Positions 7,852 to 15,760 of a DNA stretch of 64,000 nt are shown here, piece after piece. Every line of letters starts with the position of its first letter. The stretch's first letter is position 1. The notes under the pieces are model-generated. The model did no database searches. It was not told where the DNA came from and worked only from the letters and a program-made list of their open reading frames with translations. Origin of the DNA: Rothia sp. P100 (GTDB lineage Bacteria > Actinomycetota > Actinomycetes > Actinomycetales > Micrococcaceae); the NCBI RefSeq assembly GCF_023712425.1, contig NZ_JAMAYG010000001.1:992001-1056000 (forward strand). The letters are read 5' to 3'. The position numbers and the translations under genes were made by a program.

Positions 7852-7872
7852 CTATAACGCAAAACGTTATAG
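7852..7872. promoter_or_regulatory. Palindromic operator of the HigA antitoxin
   Basis: CTATAACG, five bases, CGTTATAG: a perfect 8+8 inverted repeat between the ABC ATPase stop and the higA start. HigA-type antitoxins are known to bind AT-rich palindromes of this kind over their own promoter. The TATAAC element inside it could be the -10 box. The binding partner is inferred. Confidence 0.6.
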
Positions 7873-7899
7873 AGCAAGAGTTATGTAGACATACCCAAC

Positions 7900-8568
7900 C
7901 TAGAGAGTTTCTAGATTCTGCACCCGGTGGCAGGCGGCAGCCAGTAAAGGGTCGTGGGTGGCTAGCAGAACTCCAGTTCCCTGCCCTGCAAGCTGGGCAA
8001 AAAGCTCAATGAGGTGCTGGGTACGCCCCCAGTCCAGGGCAGACGAGGGCTCGTCCGCAATTAAGATTTGAGGGTTGCGCATAAGGGCGCGGGCTAATGC
8101 CAGTCGCTGTTTTTCACCACCCGATAAGCGGTTAATTTTCTTCTCCAAGGCGACATCTAGCCCTACCTGCTCCAGCTTTTCCTCCGCTAGAGCCCGCCAT
8201 TCTTTTCGGGGCGGAGTGGGCTTTTGAAAACGCAGGGGCAGCACCAAGTTCTCGTAAGCGCTTTCGTCAGGTAGTAACCCATAGCCCTGAGATAAGAAAC
8301 CTATGTGCTCCCGGCGTATGGGCGGCAGGCTGGCAGGTTTTGTATAGTCCAGTGGAGTGCCGCGCAGGTAGACCTGCCCTCTGTCAGGTACTTGCAGGCC
8401 AGCTACGATATCGAGCAGGGTGGTTTTACCACAGCCAGATGGACCCATAATCCCTATAATTTCCCCAGCAGCTAGGGTTAGATTGCAGTCTTTGAGAACC
8501 TGGCGCCGAGCAGTCCCGTCTGGCACGGTCTTATCTACCCCGTAGGCCTCAAGCAGTAGGTTAGTCAC
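7900..8568 (-). CDS. ABC transporter ATP-binding protein (MacB/LolD type)
   Basis: The nucleotide-binding subunit, about 222 residues. It contains Walker A GPSGCGKTT, the Q-loop region FLSQGYGLLP, signature LSGGEKQRLALARAL, Walker B ILIADEPSSALD and the H-loop ATHDPL, so it should hydrolyse ATP. The sequence falls in the LolD/MacB/FtsE-like group that partners FtsX-type permeases. I start at GTG 8568, which overlaps the stop of the preceding permease gene and has AAAGGAG in front; the longer frame from 8622 is less likely. It is the last gene of a four-gene unit with two permease-like proteins and a small secreted protein. The layout matches bacteriocin export/immunity modules of the lactococcin-972 kind, in which the ATPase and permease protect the producer. 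Confidence 0.88.
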   Translation of the reverse strand: MTNLLLEAYGVDKTVPDGTARRQVLKDCNLTLAAGEIIGIMGPSGCGKTTLLDIVAGLQVPDRGQVYLRGTPLDYTKPASLPPIRREHIGFLSQGYGLLPDESAYENLVLPLRFQKPTPPRKEWRALAEEKLEQVGLDVALEKKINRLSGGEKQRLALARALMRNPQILIADEPSSALDWGRTQHLIELFAQLAGQGTGVLLATHDPLLAAACHRVQNLETL

Positions 8569-9592
8569 CGATTCGCTCCTTTCGAGAAAGCCGATAGATA
8601 GAGAGGATGCCTGGGGCAGCAACCAGCAGCAGGAAACTCAATAGCGCCAGAGGCATGAGGGCACCTCCGCCTGCGGGCCAGGGCGGTGCGGAGTAACCCC
8701 CGTTAGAACGCAACAGCCGGTCTACCAGGTCAAATCCCAAATAAAGGGGCAGGGTAAAAGCAAGACCCACAAAAAAGAGGTAGCGAAGAAGTAACACCAC
8801 CCAGTGGGCGCCATAGAAGGACTGAAGCCGGTAGCTGGGACGCAGTAGTTTCCAAAGGGCTGCGTTAGCGGCAACCGCCAGCACAAGCAATACCAGTAAA
8901 GGCAGGAAGAAGGGCAGGTTTTGGTTGAGCGTTACCGCCCACTGTGTCAGTGTATAGGTCCGAGGAGCGTCTCTGTAAGCGTAGAAGCGGCTGGTAAGCC
9001 CCTCATCCTTATAGGCCTCATTTATGTTTCCGGCCAACACAGCAAGTTCCTCTGCTGAACAGGAGCAGGAAATATTCTGGGGCAGGGAAACTGTGTCTGC
9101 CAGCGGTAAAAAGGGAAGGCTGGTCAGCTGGTCAGGAGGTAGGGAAAGCACTGTGCGCCCATAGTTCTCGCTACCCATCTCAGCTGTAGAAATATTCGTC
9201 TGCTCAGCAACTTGGTTGCTGACAAGTACCAGGGCATCTGCATCATCATCTACCAACGAAAAATGTGCCCGGTTCAGCATTCCTTGAACCTCGATGCTTA
9301 GCTGGCAGCCGGTGCAGTTTTCCAGCTCTCGGGCAAGCCCAGCTAGAAGGGTGGGGCTTGCCTGTTGCGGGGTGGTAATGGTGCGCTGTTTATGGGCATC
9401 TACTTGACTAAGAAAGGCAACCTGACCGTCGGAGCTCTGGCGCCCTGGATTGTTAGCGGCGCCGTCATTGAGAAAGAAAGCAAGGGAATAAACACCGATA
9501 CACGAAGCCAAAAAGATCAGCAGGCTAATGGGGAGCAGGCGCGGTAGGAACTTTGAGATCTCCAGCAAAGTTCTTTTAGCATGGGATTTCAC
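8561..9592 (-). CDS. FtsX/MacB-topology permease half, second subunit
   Basis: A membrane protein of 343 residues with one N-terminal transmembrane helix (LLPISLLIFLASCIGVYSLAFF), a large outside domain of about 180 residues, and three helices near the C-terminus (FFLPLLVLLVLAVAANAALW; a WVVLLLRYLFFVGLAF segment; ALMPLALLSFLLLVAAPGIL). This 1+3 arrangement is that of FtsX/MacB permeases. The start is GTG 9592 with AGGAGG in front, overlapping the end of the upstream gene. The preceding gene has the same layout with little obvious sequence identity, so the two probably form a heterodimer with the ATPase, together resembling one long DUF1430-type bacteriocin-associated membrane protein. No catalytic motif is visible. 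Confidence 0.7.
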   Translation of the reverse strand: MKSHAKRTLLEISKFLPRLLPISLLIFLASCIGVYSLAFFLNDGAANNPGRQSSDGQVAFLSQVDAHKQRTITTPQQASPTLLAGLARELENCTGCQLSIEVQGMLNRAHFSLVDDDADALVLVSNQVAEQTNISTAEMGSENYGRTVLSLPPDQLTSLPFLPLADTVSLPQNISCSCSAEELAVLAGNINEAYKDEGLTSRFYAYRDAPRTYTLTQWAVTLNQNLPFFLPLLVLLVLAVAANAALWKLLRPSYRLQSFYGAHWVVLLLRYLFFVGLAFTLPLYLGFDLVDRLLRSNGGYSAPPWPAGGGALMPLALLSFLLLVAAPGILSIYRLSRKERIGD

Positions 9593-10601
9593 GTTTGAGC
9601 CTCCTGCCTGCACGGTGAAGAAGTAGCCAAATAAGAGCTACCCACCCGAGAATATTTAGAACAACGGTAAGCACCGGGATGAAGAGCGAAGAATATTGGG
9701 GGGCCAGGAAGGAGTAGACCAGGGCAAGGCAGGCACCTAGTAAGCTAGCTGAGACCAGCCCCGGTATCAAACGGCGCAACTCGACCTGCTGAGCCTGGTA
9801 GCGGCTAGCGCCCAGGGAGAGAGCTGTTGCCATTGAGGAGGTGCGGCCTAGCAGGTAGATAAGAATAAGCGCCGTTGCACAGAGAGCTAGGGTAAGGACG
9901 GGCAGTAGGTTAACTAGCCCATAGGGGGAGGATACATAGTGGGCTAGTGTCGGTTGGCTACGTGTATCAACTAGGGAAAAGGTGTAACCCTCATTCTGGG
10001 CAAGCTCTTCTAGCACGGCTATGGCGATGTGATTATCGGTGGTGAGGTAGTAGGTGCCAGTGCCAAAAGGTTGGACAGCGGGAGTCGCCAATGCGGTGAT
10101 ACCCGGCTCTTGGTCGATACGGTAGGGCTCATTTAGTGCCGAGATATCAACCGACGAATGAGGTAATAGCACCTCGTAACTAGCCGAGGGAACCTGTCCA
10201 AGCACTAGTGCGGTTTGGCTGGCTGGCTCTTCTAGAGCCTGGTAGTTTTGTTTTTCCCCTAGAGTAAAGTTATGGGCTTCATCGAGGACAGTTGCTGTAT
10301 CAAGTTGACTGGCCGGAACATAGAGAATGGAGACTCGGTGCCCCTGGCTGAACCGGTTAATGTTCTGCGTGAACCCCTGATGTGTCTCTTGCGGGACAGA
10401 AGAATCAGAGGCTTCAGGGCTAGGAGAGTTAGAGTCACCAACTTCACCGATAGTAACGGTACTAAGAGCACCGCCGTACCCTAGGAGGGGATGAGCCCCA
10501 CCGCCTAAGTAGGCAGCGAGACTACTCAGGGCTGAGAAGATGGTCAGGGCAGAGAGCAAGAAGGTGGTAACCACCGCACCCCTGACCATCTTCTTAACCA
10601 C
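9576..10601 (-). CDS. FtsX/MacB-topology permease half, first subunit
   Basis: 341 residues with an N-terminal helix (GAVVTTFLLSALTIFSALSS), an outside domain of roughly residues 35-225, and three C-terminal helices (LLPVLTLALCATALILIYLL; LIPGLVSASLLGACLALVY; IPVLTVVLNILGWVALIWLL). It is encoded 12 bases after the secreted-protein gene and overlaps the next permease gene by 17 bases, which implies a fixed complex. GTG at 10601 has AAAGAGAG as a ribosome site. I do not recognise a close family beyond the topology and the operon shape. Export of the neighbouring secreted protein, or protection against it, is the natural inference. Confidence 0.68.
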   Translation of the reverse strand: MVKKMVRGAVVTTFLLSALTIFSALSSLAAYLGGGAHPLLGYGGALSTVTIGEVGDSNSPSPEASDSSVPQETHQGFTQNINRFSQGHRVSILYVPASQLDTATVLDEAHNFTLGEKQNYQALEEPASQTALVLGQVPSASYEVLLPHSSVDISALNEPYRIDQEPGITALATPAVQPFGTGTYYLTTDNHIAIAVLEELAQNEGYTFSLVDTRSQPTLAHYVSSPYGLVNLLPVLTLALCATALILIYLLGRTSSMATALSLGASRYQAQQVELRRLIPGLVSASLLGACLALVYSFLAPQYSSLFIPVLTVVLNILGWVALIWLLLHRAGRRLKREIPC

Positions 10602-10613
10602 AGCAGGCTCTCT

Positions 10614-11108
10614 TTAAAAAATATTAGGATTAATTCTAGTAGTTTGAATATTAAAAATTGTCTTAGGAGCATTAGGATCTATCGTGTCCCATGTTTCTAC
10701 GATTGTTACTGGACCAGCAGCCCAGCTACACCCATTGCTGCTGGCATAAGAGCATCCTTTATAACTTTTCATGGCACCATTACGCGTATACCAAATACAT
10801 ACACCCGTAATTCGCTGGCCCCCATAAATGTTACCTGCAGCCCTAGCCGTCCCCACATAGCGCACCCAAGCTAGCTCTCTGCTTATTGCATAACTTGAGC
10901 CCCAGGCATCTTGAGGCGTCACATAGCTTGCATAGCGACCAAGACCCGCGTCTGACCACTCAATATTTACATTTCCGGCACCAGGAGTAAGAGGAACTTG
11001 GAGAGTTTCAATAGTCGCATTTCCCTGTGCATTATTTACGGCATGTGCAGCAGGAAATATTCCTAGAGTAGCGACAACTAACAATGTTGAAGTAAGAAAT
11101 TTACGCAT
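10614..11108 (-). CDS. Secreted protein of unknown function, possible bacteriocin-like product
   Basis: A 164-residue protein with a clear Sec signal peptide: MRK, a hydrophobic core FLTSTLLVVATLGIF and a probable cleavage after AHA near residue 23. The mature part is about 140 residues, rich in Asn, Gly, Tyr and Trp, with three cysteines (in GVCIWYTRNG, KGCSYA and NGCSW) and a conserved-looking end DPNAPKTIFNIQ. I know no characterised family for it. It is the first gene of a unit with two FtsX-like membrane proteins and an ABC ATPase, the arrangement of lactococcin-972-type bacteriocin systems. The gene is clearly more AT-rich than its neighbours, with codons such as ATA, TTA and AAT, suggesting recent acquisition. 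Bacteriocin, signal or enzyme inhibitor are all possible. Confidence 0.65.
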   Translation of the reverse strand: MRKFLTSTLLVVATLGIFPAAHAVNNAQGNATIETLQVPLTPGAGNVNIEWSDAGLGRYASYVTPQDAWGSSYAISRELAWVRYVGTARAAGNIYGGQRITGVCIWYTRNGAMKSYKGCSYASSNGCSWAAGPVTIVETWDTIDPNAPKTIFNIQTTRINPNIF

Positions 11109-11153
11109 GGCAAATATCTTTTACATTAATTGCCCAAATAAAGGCATCCAATG

Positions 11154-11207
11154 AATCAGATAGTAGTTATTTTTCAATAATCAAATTTATTAAATTACTA
11201 TCTGATT
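11154..11207. repeat. Perfect 12-bp inverted repeat in the AT-rich leader of the secreted-protein gene
   Basis: AATCAGATAGTA (11154-11165) and TACTATCTGATT (11196-11207) pair perfectly across 30 bases. It lies 46 bp upstream of the secreted-protein start in a 270-bp AT-rich gap that otherwise holds no gene. It could be a terminator for paaR, an operator for the module, or an end-to-end repeat left by an insertion; nothing distinguishes these. Confidence 0.5.
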
Positions 11208-11379
11208 AAAATATTCCCACCTGAACCTTGGGCTGTCAAGGGGAAATAATTAATTTTTCAATAGACAGGTTGTTGGACAGGTCACCCGTAGTTTGACAGA
11301 ATCTTATTATCGATATAGTTGAAATTTTCACATCATGGGATTTTGGTCTACGCCAAGAATTTTTTCATCCGAATTCGCA

Positions 11380-11982
11380 TCATAACGCATGCCTACCAAT
11401 ACCGTGGAAGGCCATCTCCACGACTGTGTCTGCCAGGGCGTCCACGTCGCTGCCGCGGGTGGGGTCATACCAACCCGATAAGGAGTTAATCATGCCGAAA
11501 ATCAGACGAGCCAGGGTTGCGGGGTCAGCGTCCTGACGCACGAAGCCGGCTTCTTGCGCTGCCCCCACCAGGTTGGAGAGGCGCACCGTCAGCTCACGGC
11601 GCTTACCCAGGGCTGCGTCCTCCACCGGGGTGTTGCCGCGCAGGCGCAACAACAGGGTCACCTCAGGCAGATGTTCGGCCAGCACAAAGACGGTCTGACG
11701 CACCACAAATTCAAGACGCTCCAGAGCATCCGCCTCGAGCACTTCACCCGCTTCAAAAACCTCATCCAGGGCATTGAGTGCCTGCTTGAGGGCAATCTCA
11801 AGGATCTCTTCTTTAGACGCCACGTGATGGTAAATCGCGCTTTTGGTGAGCCCCAGCCTCTTAGCCAGCATGTCCATGCTGGTCGCCTCGTAGCCTCGCT
11901 CGTTAAACTCAGCCACACAAAGACGTAGGACCTCAGCCCGCTCATAGCCGGGGCGGCCGCGCTTCACAGATGTCTTGCTCAC
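11380..11982 (-). CDS. paaR: TetR-family repressor PaaR of the phenylacetate regulon
   Basis: A TetR-type regulator of about 200 residues. The N-terminal helix-turn-helix is TSMDMLAKRLGLTKSAIYHH, followed by ASKEEIL, and the C-terminal ligand domain is that of the PaaR/FadR-like group (LARLIFGMINSLSGWYDP near the end). In relatives such as Corynebacterium PaaR, phenylacetyl-CoA releases the repressor from palindromes of the form ACTnACCGnnCGnnCGGTnAGT, which resembles the five sites found here. I start at GTG 11982 with AAAGGAAA in front; the longer frame from 12036 would be translated through a hairpin. The gene follows paaK after a terminator, and I see no operator directly at its own start. 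Confidence 0.82.
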   Translation of the reverse strand: MSKTSVKRGRPGYERAEVLRLCVAEFNERGYEATSMDMLAKRLGLTKSAIYHHVASKEEILEIALKQALNALDEVFEAGEVLEADALERLEFVVRQTVFVLAEHLPEVTLLLRLRGNTPVEDAALGKRRELTVRLSNLVGAAQEAGFVRQDADPATLARLIFGMINSLSGWYDPTRGSDVDALADTVVEMAFHGIGRHAL

Positions 11983-12002
11983 CTGTTTCCTTTCATCACA
12001 GT

Positions 12003-12034
12003 GGGGGTGCCACCTGCAGACAGGTGACACCCCC
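12003..12034 (-). terminator. Hairpin between paaK and paaR
   Basis: On the minus strand GGGGGTGTCACCTG pairs with CAGGTGGCACCCCC around TCTG, one wobble in 14. There is no T-run, so it may be a leaky attenuator rather than a full stop between paaK and paaR. Confidence 0.6.
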
Positions 12035-12078
12035 AATGGTAGTAGCCAGATCCCACTTTCTACTAGCTCAACGGACGT

Positions 12079-13455
12079 TTACTCGCCGGTGCCCTTGGGC
12101 TTGTTGCGGTAATCGTAGATACGGCGAATCTTGCCCACCGAGCGGGGCAGGATGTCCGGGTCCAGCACCTCAATGCGGCAGCTTGAACCAATCTTGGTTT
12201 TGATGTCGTGCAGCAGACGCTTACCGGCGTCCTCTGCCTGCTCCACGGTGGCGTCCTCGCGGCGCTCAATACGCACGGTCATCTCGTCCATGCGGCCCGG
12301 GCGGGTGAGCTCCAAGGCGAAGTGGGGTGAGAGTTCAGGTTGCTGCAGGGCCAGCTCTTCTACCTGGGAGGGGAAGAGGTTGACGCCGCGCAGGATGATC
12401 ATGTCATCGCTGCGGCCGGTGATGCGACCCAGGCGGCGGTGGCCGGGACGCTGGGTGCCGGGCAGCAGGCGGGTGAGGTCGTGGGTGCGGTAGCGGATGA
12501 TGGGCAACGCCTCCTTGGTGAGGGAGGTAAAGACCAGCTCACCGGGGCGTCCCACATCAAGCACAGTGTCGTCAAAGGGGTCAATGATTTCGGGGCGGAA
12601 ATGGTCCTCCCAAAGGTGGGAGCCGTCCTGTGTTTCGCCAGACTCGCCAGCAACACCGGGGCCCATGACCTCAGACAGACCGTAAATATCGCAGGCTTTG
12701 AGGGTGCCGAAGGTCTTTTCAATCTCGTGGCGCATCTCCTCGGTCCAGGGCTCAGCACCCAGCACCGCGGTCTTGAGACTGGTTTCCTTGGGGTCGATAC
12801 CCAGCTTGCGGAAACCGTCTGCAATGGTTAGCAGGTAGGTGGGGGTGGAGAGAATCGCGTCCGGTTCAAAGTCGCGAATGAGCTGGATCTGCTTCTCGGT
12901 CTGGCCGCCGGACATGGGGATGACGGCGGTGCCTAAGCGTTCTGCACCTGCGTGCGCACCCAGACCACCGGTAAAGAGGCCATAGCCGTAGGCGTTGTGC
13001 ACCTTCTGGCCGGGCTTGATACCGGCGAAGCGGAAGCAACGGGCCACCAGGGATGCCCAGGTGGTCAAGTCATTTTCGGTGTAACCCACCACGGTGGGCT
13101 GGCCGGTGGTACCTGAGGACGCGTGGATGCGGCGCAGGTCGCTCATGGGCACAGCGAAAGCCTTGAAGGGGTAGGCCTTACGCAGGAATTCTTTGTCGGT
13201 GTAGGGGAAGAGCTTGAGGTCATCTAGCTCTTTAAAGTCACCGGGGTGCACGTCGTGTTCGTCGTAGAGCTCCTTGTAAGCTGCCACATTTTCGTAGGCA
13301 TAATGCAGGCTCCAGCGCAGGCGCTCAAACTGAAGGGACTCAATCTGGTCCCGGCTCATCAGCTCCTCAGCGTCGGGGCTACCGGGGTCAGCAGGCTTAG
13401 CCGGTGGGGTGTAGGGGTTCTCCACACTGCAGGGGGGTGCTTTGTAGGTGCTCAA
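12079..13455 (-). CDS. paaK: Phenylacetate-CoA ligase
   Basis: PaaK activates phenylacetate with ATP and CoA, the first committed step. The 458-residue protein has the AMP-binding P-loop SSGTTGQPTVVGYT, the AYGYGLFTGGLGAH segment typical of PaaK, the DIYGLSEVMGPGVAGE motif, and the C-terminal lid with TGRSDDMIILRGVNLFPSQV. Length and motifs match complete PaaK proteins. The start appears to be TTG at 13455, reading MSTYKAPP, with GAAGGA nine bases upstream inside the end of paaI; no ATG in frame fits the family N-terminus. It lies four bases behind paaI and is therefore transcribed from the PaaR-like operator at 13904. Confidence 0.93.
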   Translation of the reverse strand: MSTYKAPPCSVENPYTPPAKPADPGSPDAEELMSRDQIESLQFERLRWSLHYAYENVAAYKELYDEHDVHPGDFKELDDLKLFPYTDKEFLRKAYPFKAFAVPMSDLRRIHASSGTTGQPTVVGYTENDLTTWASLVARCFRFAGIKPGQKVHNAYGYGLFTGGLGAHAGAERLGTAVIPMSGGQTEKQIQLIRDFEPDAILSTPTYLLTIADGFRKLGIDPKETSLKTAVLGAEPWTEEMRHEIEKTFGTLKACDIYGLSEVMGPGVAGESGETQDGSHLWEDHFRPEIIDPFDDTVLDVGRPGELVFTSLTKEALPIIRYRTHDLTRLLPGTQRPGHRRLGRITGRSDDMIILRGVNLFPSQVEELALQQPELSPHFALELTRPGRMDEMTVRIERREDATVEQAEDAGKRLLHDIKTKIGSSCRIEVLDPDILPRSVGKIRRIYDYRNKPKGTGE

Positions 13456-13458
13456 TAT

Positions 13459-13884
13459 TTACTGTCCTTCCGAGGCTGTCGGGGGTGTGATGGTGCGCCC
13501 GCGGCCGCGGAACTCGGCAATGAGTTGGCCTTCGCAGGTCACGGTGACATCAACCAGGCTGTTGCGCCCGTAGGATGCTGCGAGCTTACCTTCAGCGCGC
13601 AGGGTTTGACCCTCGCGTGCTGAGGCTACGTAGTTGATGTCTGCCCCGGATGACACAGTGATTTTCTTACTGAATTCTTCGGGGTTCAAAGAGTTAACGG
13701 TGAGGGCAAAAACGGTGTCGGCAAAAGCAAAGGTCATGCCCCCGTGGACGATGCCGAAGCCGTTGAGCATATCGCGGGTGATCGTCATTTCTGCCAGGGC
13801 ATAGCCCTCTGAGACCTCTAGAACATTAAGGTCCATCCACTCTGTGGCGTAGTCACGCTCAAGCATGGGGTGCGGTTTGGCCAC
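13459..13884 (-). CDS. paaI: Phenylacetyl-CoA / hydroxyphenylacetyl-CoA thioesterase PaaI
   Basis: A 141-residue hotdog thioesterase, closely PaaI-like: GFGIVHGGMTFAFADTVFAL holds the active-site Asp, followed by GADINYVASAREGQTLRAEG. PaaI releases CoA from phenylacetyl-CoA and dead-end ring-hydroxylated CoA esters. I prefer GTG 13884, with GGAGG in front, over ATG 13902, because the latter sits only four bases from the operator core. First gene of the paaI-paaK unit. This is the second thioesterase in the island (the other at 4784), and the two are not close copies. Confidence 0.88.
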   Translation of the reverse strand: MAKPHPMLERDYATEWMDLNVLEVSEGYALAEMTITRDMLNGFGIVHGGMTFAFADTVFALTVNSLNPEEFSKKITVSSGADINYVASAREGQTLRAEGKLAASYGRNSLVDVTVTCEGQLIAEFRGRGRTITPPTASEGQ

Positions 13885-13903
13885 TTTGCCTCCACAAATC
13901 ATT

Positions 13904-13925
13904 AGTGACCGATTGGTCAGTTATT
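13904..13925. promoter_or_regulatory. Candidate PaaR operator before paaI-paaK
   Basis: The core TGACCGATTGGTCA (13906-13919) is the most symmetrical copy in the window, with TGACC and GGTCA as perfect arms, followed by GTTATTG as at the paaJ site. It lies about 20 bp from the paaI start, a position suited to repression. Confidence 0.75.
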
Positions 13926-14001
13926 GCGATTGAACCTAACCTTGTCACATTTCAATGAGATGCGCAACACCATGACGGCGGCCCAGCAGACAAAGATAGG
14001 G

Positions 14002-14032
14002 GGTGGCCACAGCGCTTTGCACCGTGGCCACC
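14002..14032 (-). terminator. Terminator of the branched-chain acyl-CoA operon
   Basis: GGTGGCCAC pairs perfectly with GTGGCCACC around 13 bases, just after the enoyl-CoA hydratase gene on the minus strand. Confidence 0.65.
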
Positions 14033-14054
14033 TTGTATCTCTCTCAAAGAGTTT

Positions 14055-14834
14055 TTAACGGTGCTCGAACTTAGCCTCACGCTTCTCCACGAAGGCTGCC
14101 ATGCCTTCCTTCTGATCGTGGGTAGAGAAGAGCGCGTGGAAGGTGCGACGTTCAAACTGGATGCCCTGGGCCAAAGTGGTTTCAAAGGCAGCATTCACTG
14201 CCTCTTTCGCCACCTGCGCCACGAACTTGGACTTAGACGCAATAGTCTCTGCCATTTCTAGAGCGGTGGGCAGAACGTCCTCATCCGCCTCTACTAGGCG
14301 CGATACCAACCCGGAGCGTTCTGCTTCTTCTGCTCCTATAAAACGCCCGGTCAAGCAGAGATCCATTGCCTTTGCTTTACCTACGGCGCGGGTTAGACGC
14401 TGGGAACCGCCCATCCCGGGGATAACGCCCAGGTTGATTTCGGGCTGACCAAACTTGGTGGAGGGCCCGGCAATCAGCATGTCGCACATCATGGCAAGCT
14501 CGCAGCCGCCGCCTAGGGCATAGCCGTTGACCGCAGCGACGATTGGGGTGCGCAGGCGGGTGAGGTTATCCCAGTGGGCAAACCAGTCGGCGGCATACAT
14601 GCTGTCGTAGGTCTGGCTCGACATTTCCTTGATATCGGCACCGGCAGCAAACGCTTTTTCACTACCGGTCAGGACGATCGCCCCCACTCCGGCGTCCGCA
14701 TCAAAAGCGGTGGCGGCGGCAACAACCTCGCGCATAGTGGCGTCGTTGAGGGCGTTGAGTGCCTTGGGGCGGTTGAGGGTAATAACCCCAACCCTGCCGC
14801 GGGTTTCTGTCAGAATGTTCTCGTAGCTGCTCAT
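14055..14834 (-). CDS. Enoyl-CoA hydratase (short-chain crotonase)
   Basis: A 259-residue crotonase of the EchA8/short-chain type: [11 protein letters not shown] forms the oxyanion hole, and [20 protein letters not shown] carries the first catalytic Glu. The second position is Asp ([11 protein letters not shown]), common in this subgroup and still compatible with hydratase activity. Its ATG overlaps the mmsB stop (ATGA), with AAAGGAG in front. Placed last in an operon with an acyl-CoA dehydrogenase, an SDR and MmsB, it probably hydrates methacrylyl-CoA or tiglyl-CoA in valine/isoleucine degradation. A role in the paa pathway is an alternative, since two other crotonases lie within paa operons. 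Confidence 0.88.
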   Translation of the reverse strand: MSSYENILTETRGRVGVITLNRPKALNALNDATMREVVAAATAFDADAGVGAIVLTGSEKAFAAGADIKEMSSQTYDSMYAADWFAHWDNLTRLRTPIVAAVNGYALGGGCELAMMCDMLIAGPSTKFGQPEINLGVIPGMGGSQRLTRAVGKAKAMDLCLTGRFIGAEEAERSGLVSRLVEADEDVLPTALEMAETIASKSKFVAQVAKEAVNAAFETTLAQGIQFERRTFHALFSTHDQKEGMAAFVEKREAKFEHR

Positions 14835-15739
14835 ATCGTCTCCTTTGTTGAAATGGTGCCCGCGATGCGGTTGTAGACATCTGAGAAGTCTTTGCCGCCG
14901 CGTCCTTCTTCTACCAGTTCAGCATAGATAGCGGCAGTTCGCGCCCCCAGCTCACCGTTAACTCCCGTAGTTTCTAAGGCGGCCAGCGCCAGTCCCATGT
15001 CTTTAGCCATGAGGGCGGTGGCGAAGCCCGGTTCGTAGTCCTTGTTGGCGGGTGAAGTGGGGACGGGGCCGGGCACAGGGCAGTTGACGTTAACGGCCCA
15101 GCAGTAGCCCGAGGAGGTGGAGATGACGTCGTAGAGCACCTGATTCTCTAGCCCCAGCTTCTGACCCAGCGCGAAGGCTTCTGAAGCTCCGACCATGGCG
15201 ATGCCCAGTAGCATGTTGTTGCAGATTTTGGCGGCCTGGCCGGTGCTGTTGGCGCCGCAGTGAACAACCTTTTTACCCATGACCTCCAGCAGGGGGCGCA
15301 CGCGTTCTAGACCCGCTTCTGAGCCGCCAACCATGAAGGTGAGTGTGCCGGCTTCTGCGCCCACCATGCCGCCTGAGACGGGGGCGTCTACTGCCTCAAA
15401 GCCTGCCGCTTGTGCCATTTCTGCTGCCTGCAGAGCGTGGCCTACTTCAATGGTGGAACAGTCGAGAAAAAGGGTGCCGGGTTTAGCGGCGGCTAGGAGC
15501 GCTGGGTAGGCAGAGAGCACATGGACGCCGGCGGGTAGCATAGTCAGAACAATATCGGCCTGGGCTGCGGCCGCCTCACCGCTCTCGGCAATGGTGATGC
15601 CCTTGCTGGCAGCGGTATCTAGAGCTGCGGGCATCAGGTCAAAGCCGTGCACGGTGTAACCGGCTGCTACCAGGTTGGCGGCCATGTAGCCGCCCATGTG
15701 CCCCAGTCCGATGAAAGCGATGATGGGTTGGGTGGTCAT
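14831..15739 (-). CDS. mmsB: 3-hydroxyisobutyrate dehydrogenase
   Basis: 302 residues of the beta-hydroxyacid dehydrogenase family, oxidising 3-hydroxyisobutyrate to methylmalonate semialdehyde with [20 protein letters not shown] is the dinucleotide motif and substrate-domain entry, [19 protein letters not shown] is the family substrate motif, and the catalytic Lys is in [13 protein letters not shown]. Its product is the substrate of MmsA, encoded 8 kb away at 23082, so the two complete the distal valine pathway. Co-transcribed with the SDR upstream and the enoyl-CoA hydratase downstream (four-base overlap). Confidence 0.92.
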   Translation of the reverse strand: MTTQPIIAFIGLGHMGGYMAANLVAAGYTVHGFDLMPAALDTAASKGITIAESGEAAAAQADIVLTMLPAGVHVLSAYPALLAAAKPGTLFLDCSTIEVGHALQAAEMAQAAGFEAVDAPVSGGMVGAEAGTLTFMVGGSEAGLERVRPLLEVMGKKVVHCGANSTGQAAKICNNMLLGIAMVGASEAFALGQKLGLENQVLYDVISTSSGYCWAVNVNCPVPGPVPTSPANKDYEPGFATALMAKDMGLALAALETTGVNGELGARTAAIYAELVEEGRGGKDFSDVYNRIAGTISTKETI

Positions 15740-15760
15740 GATGTCCTCCTAGAGTGGGTT

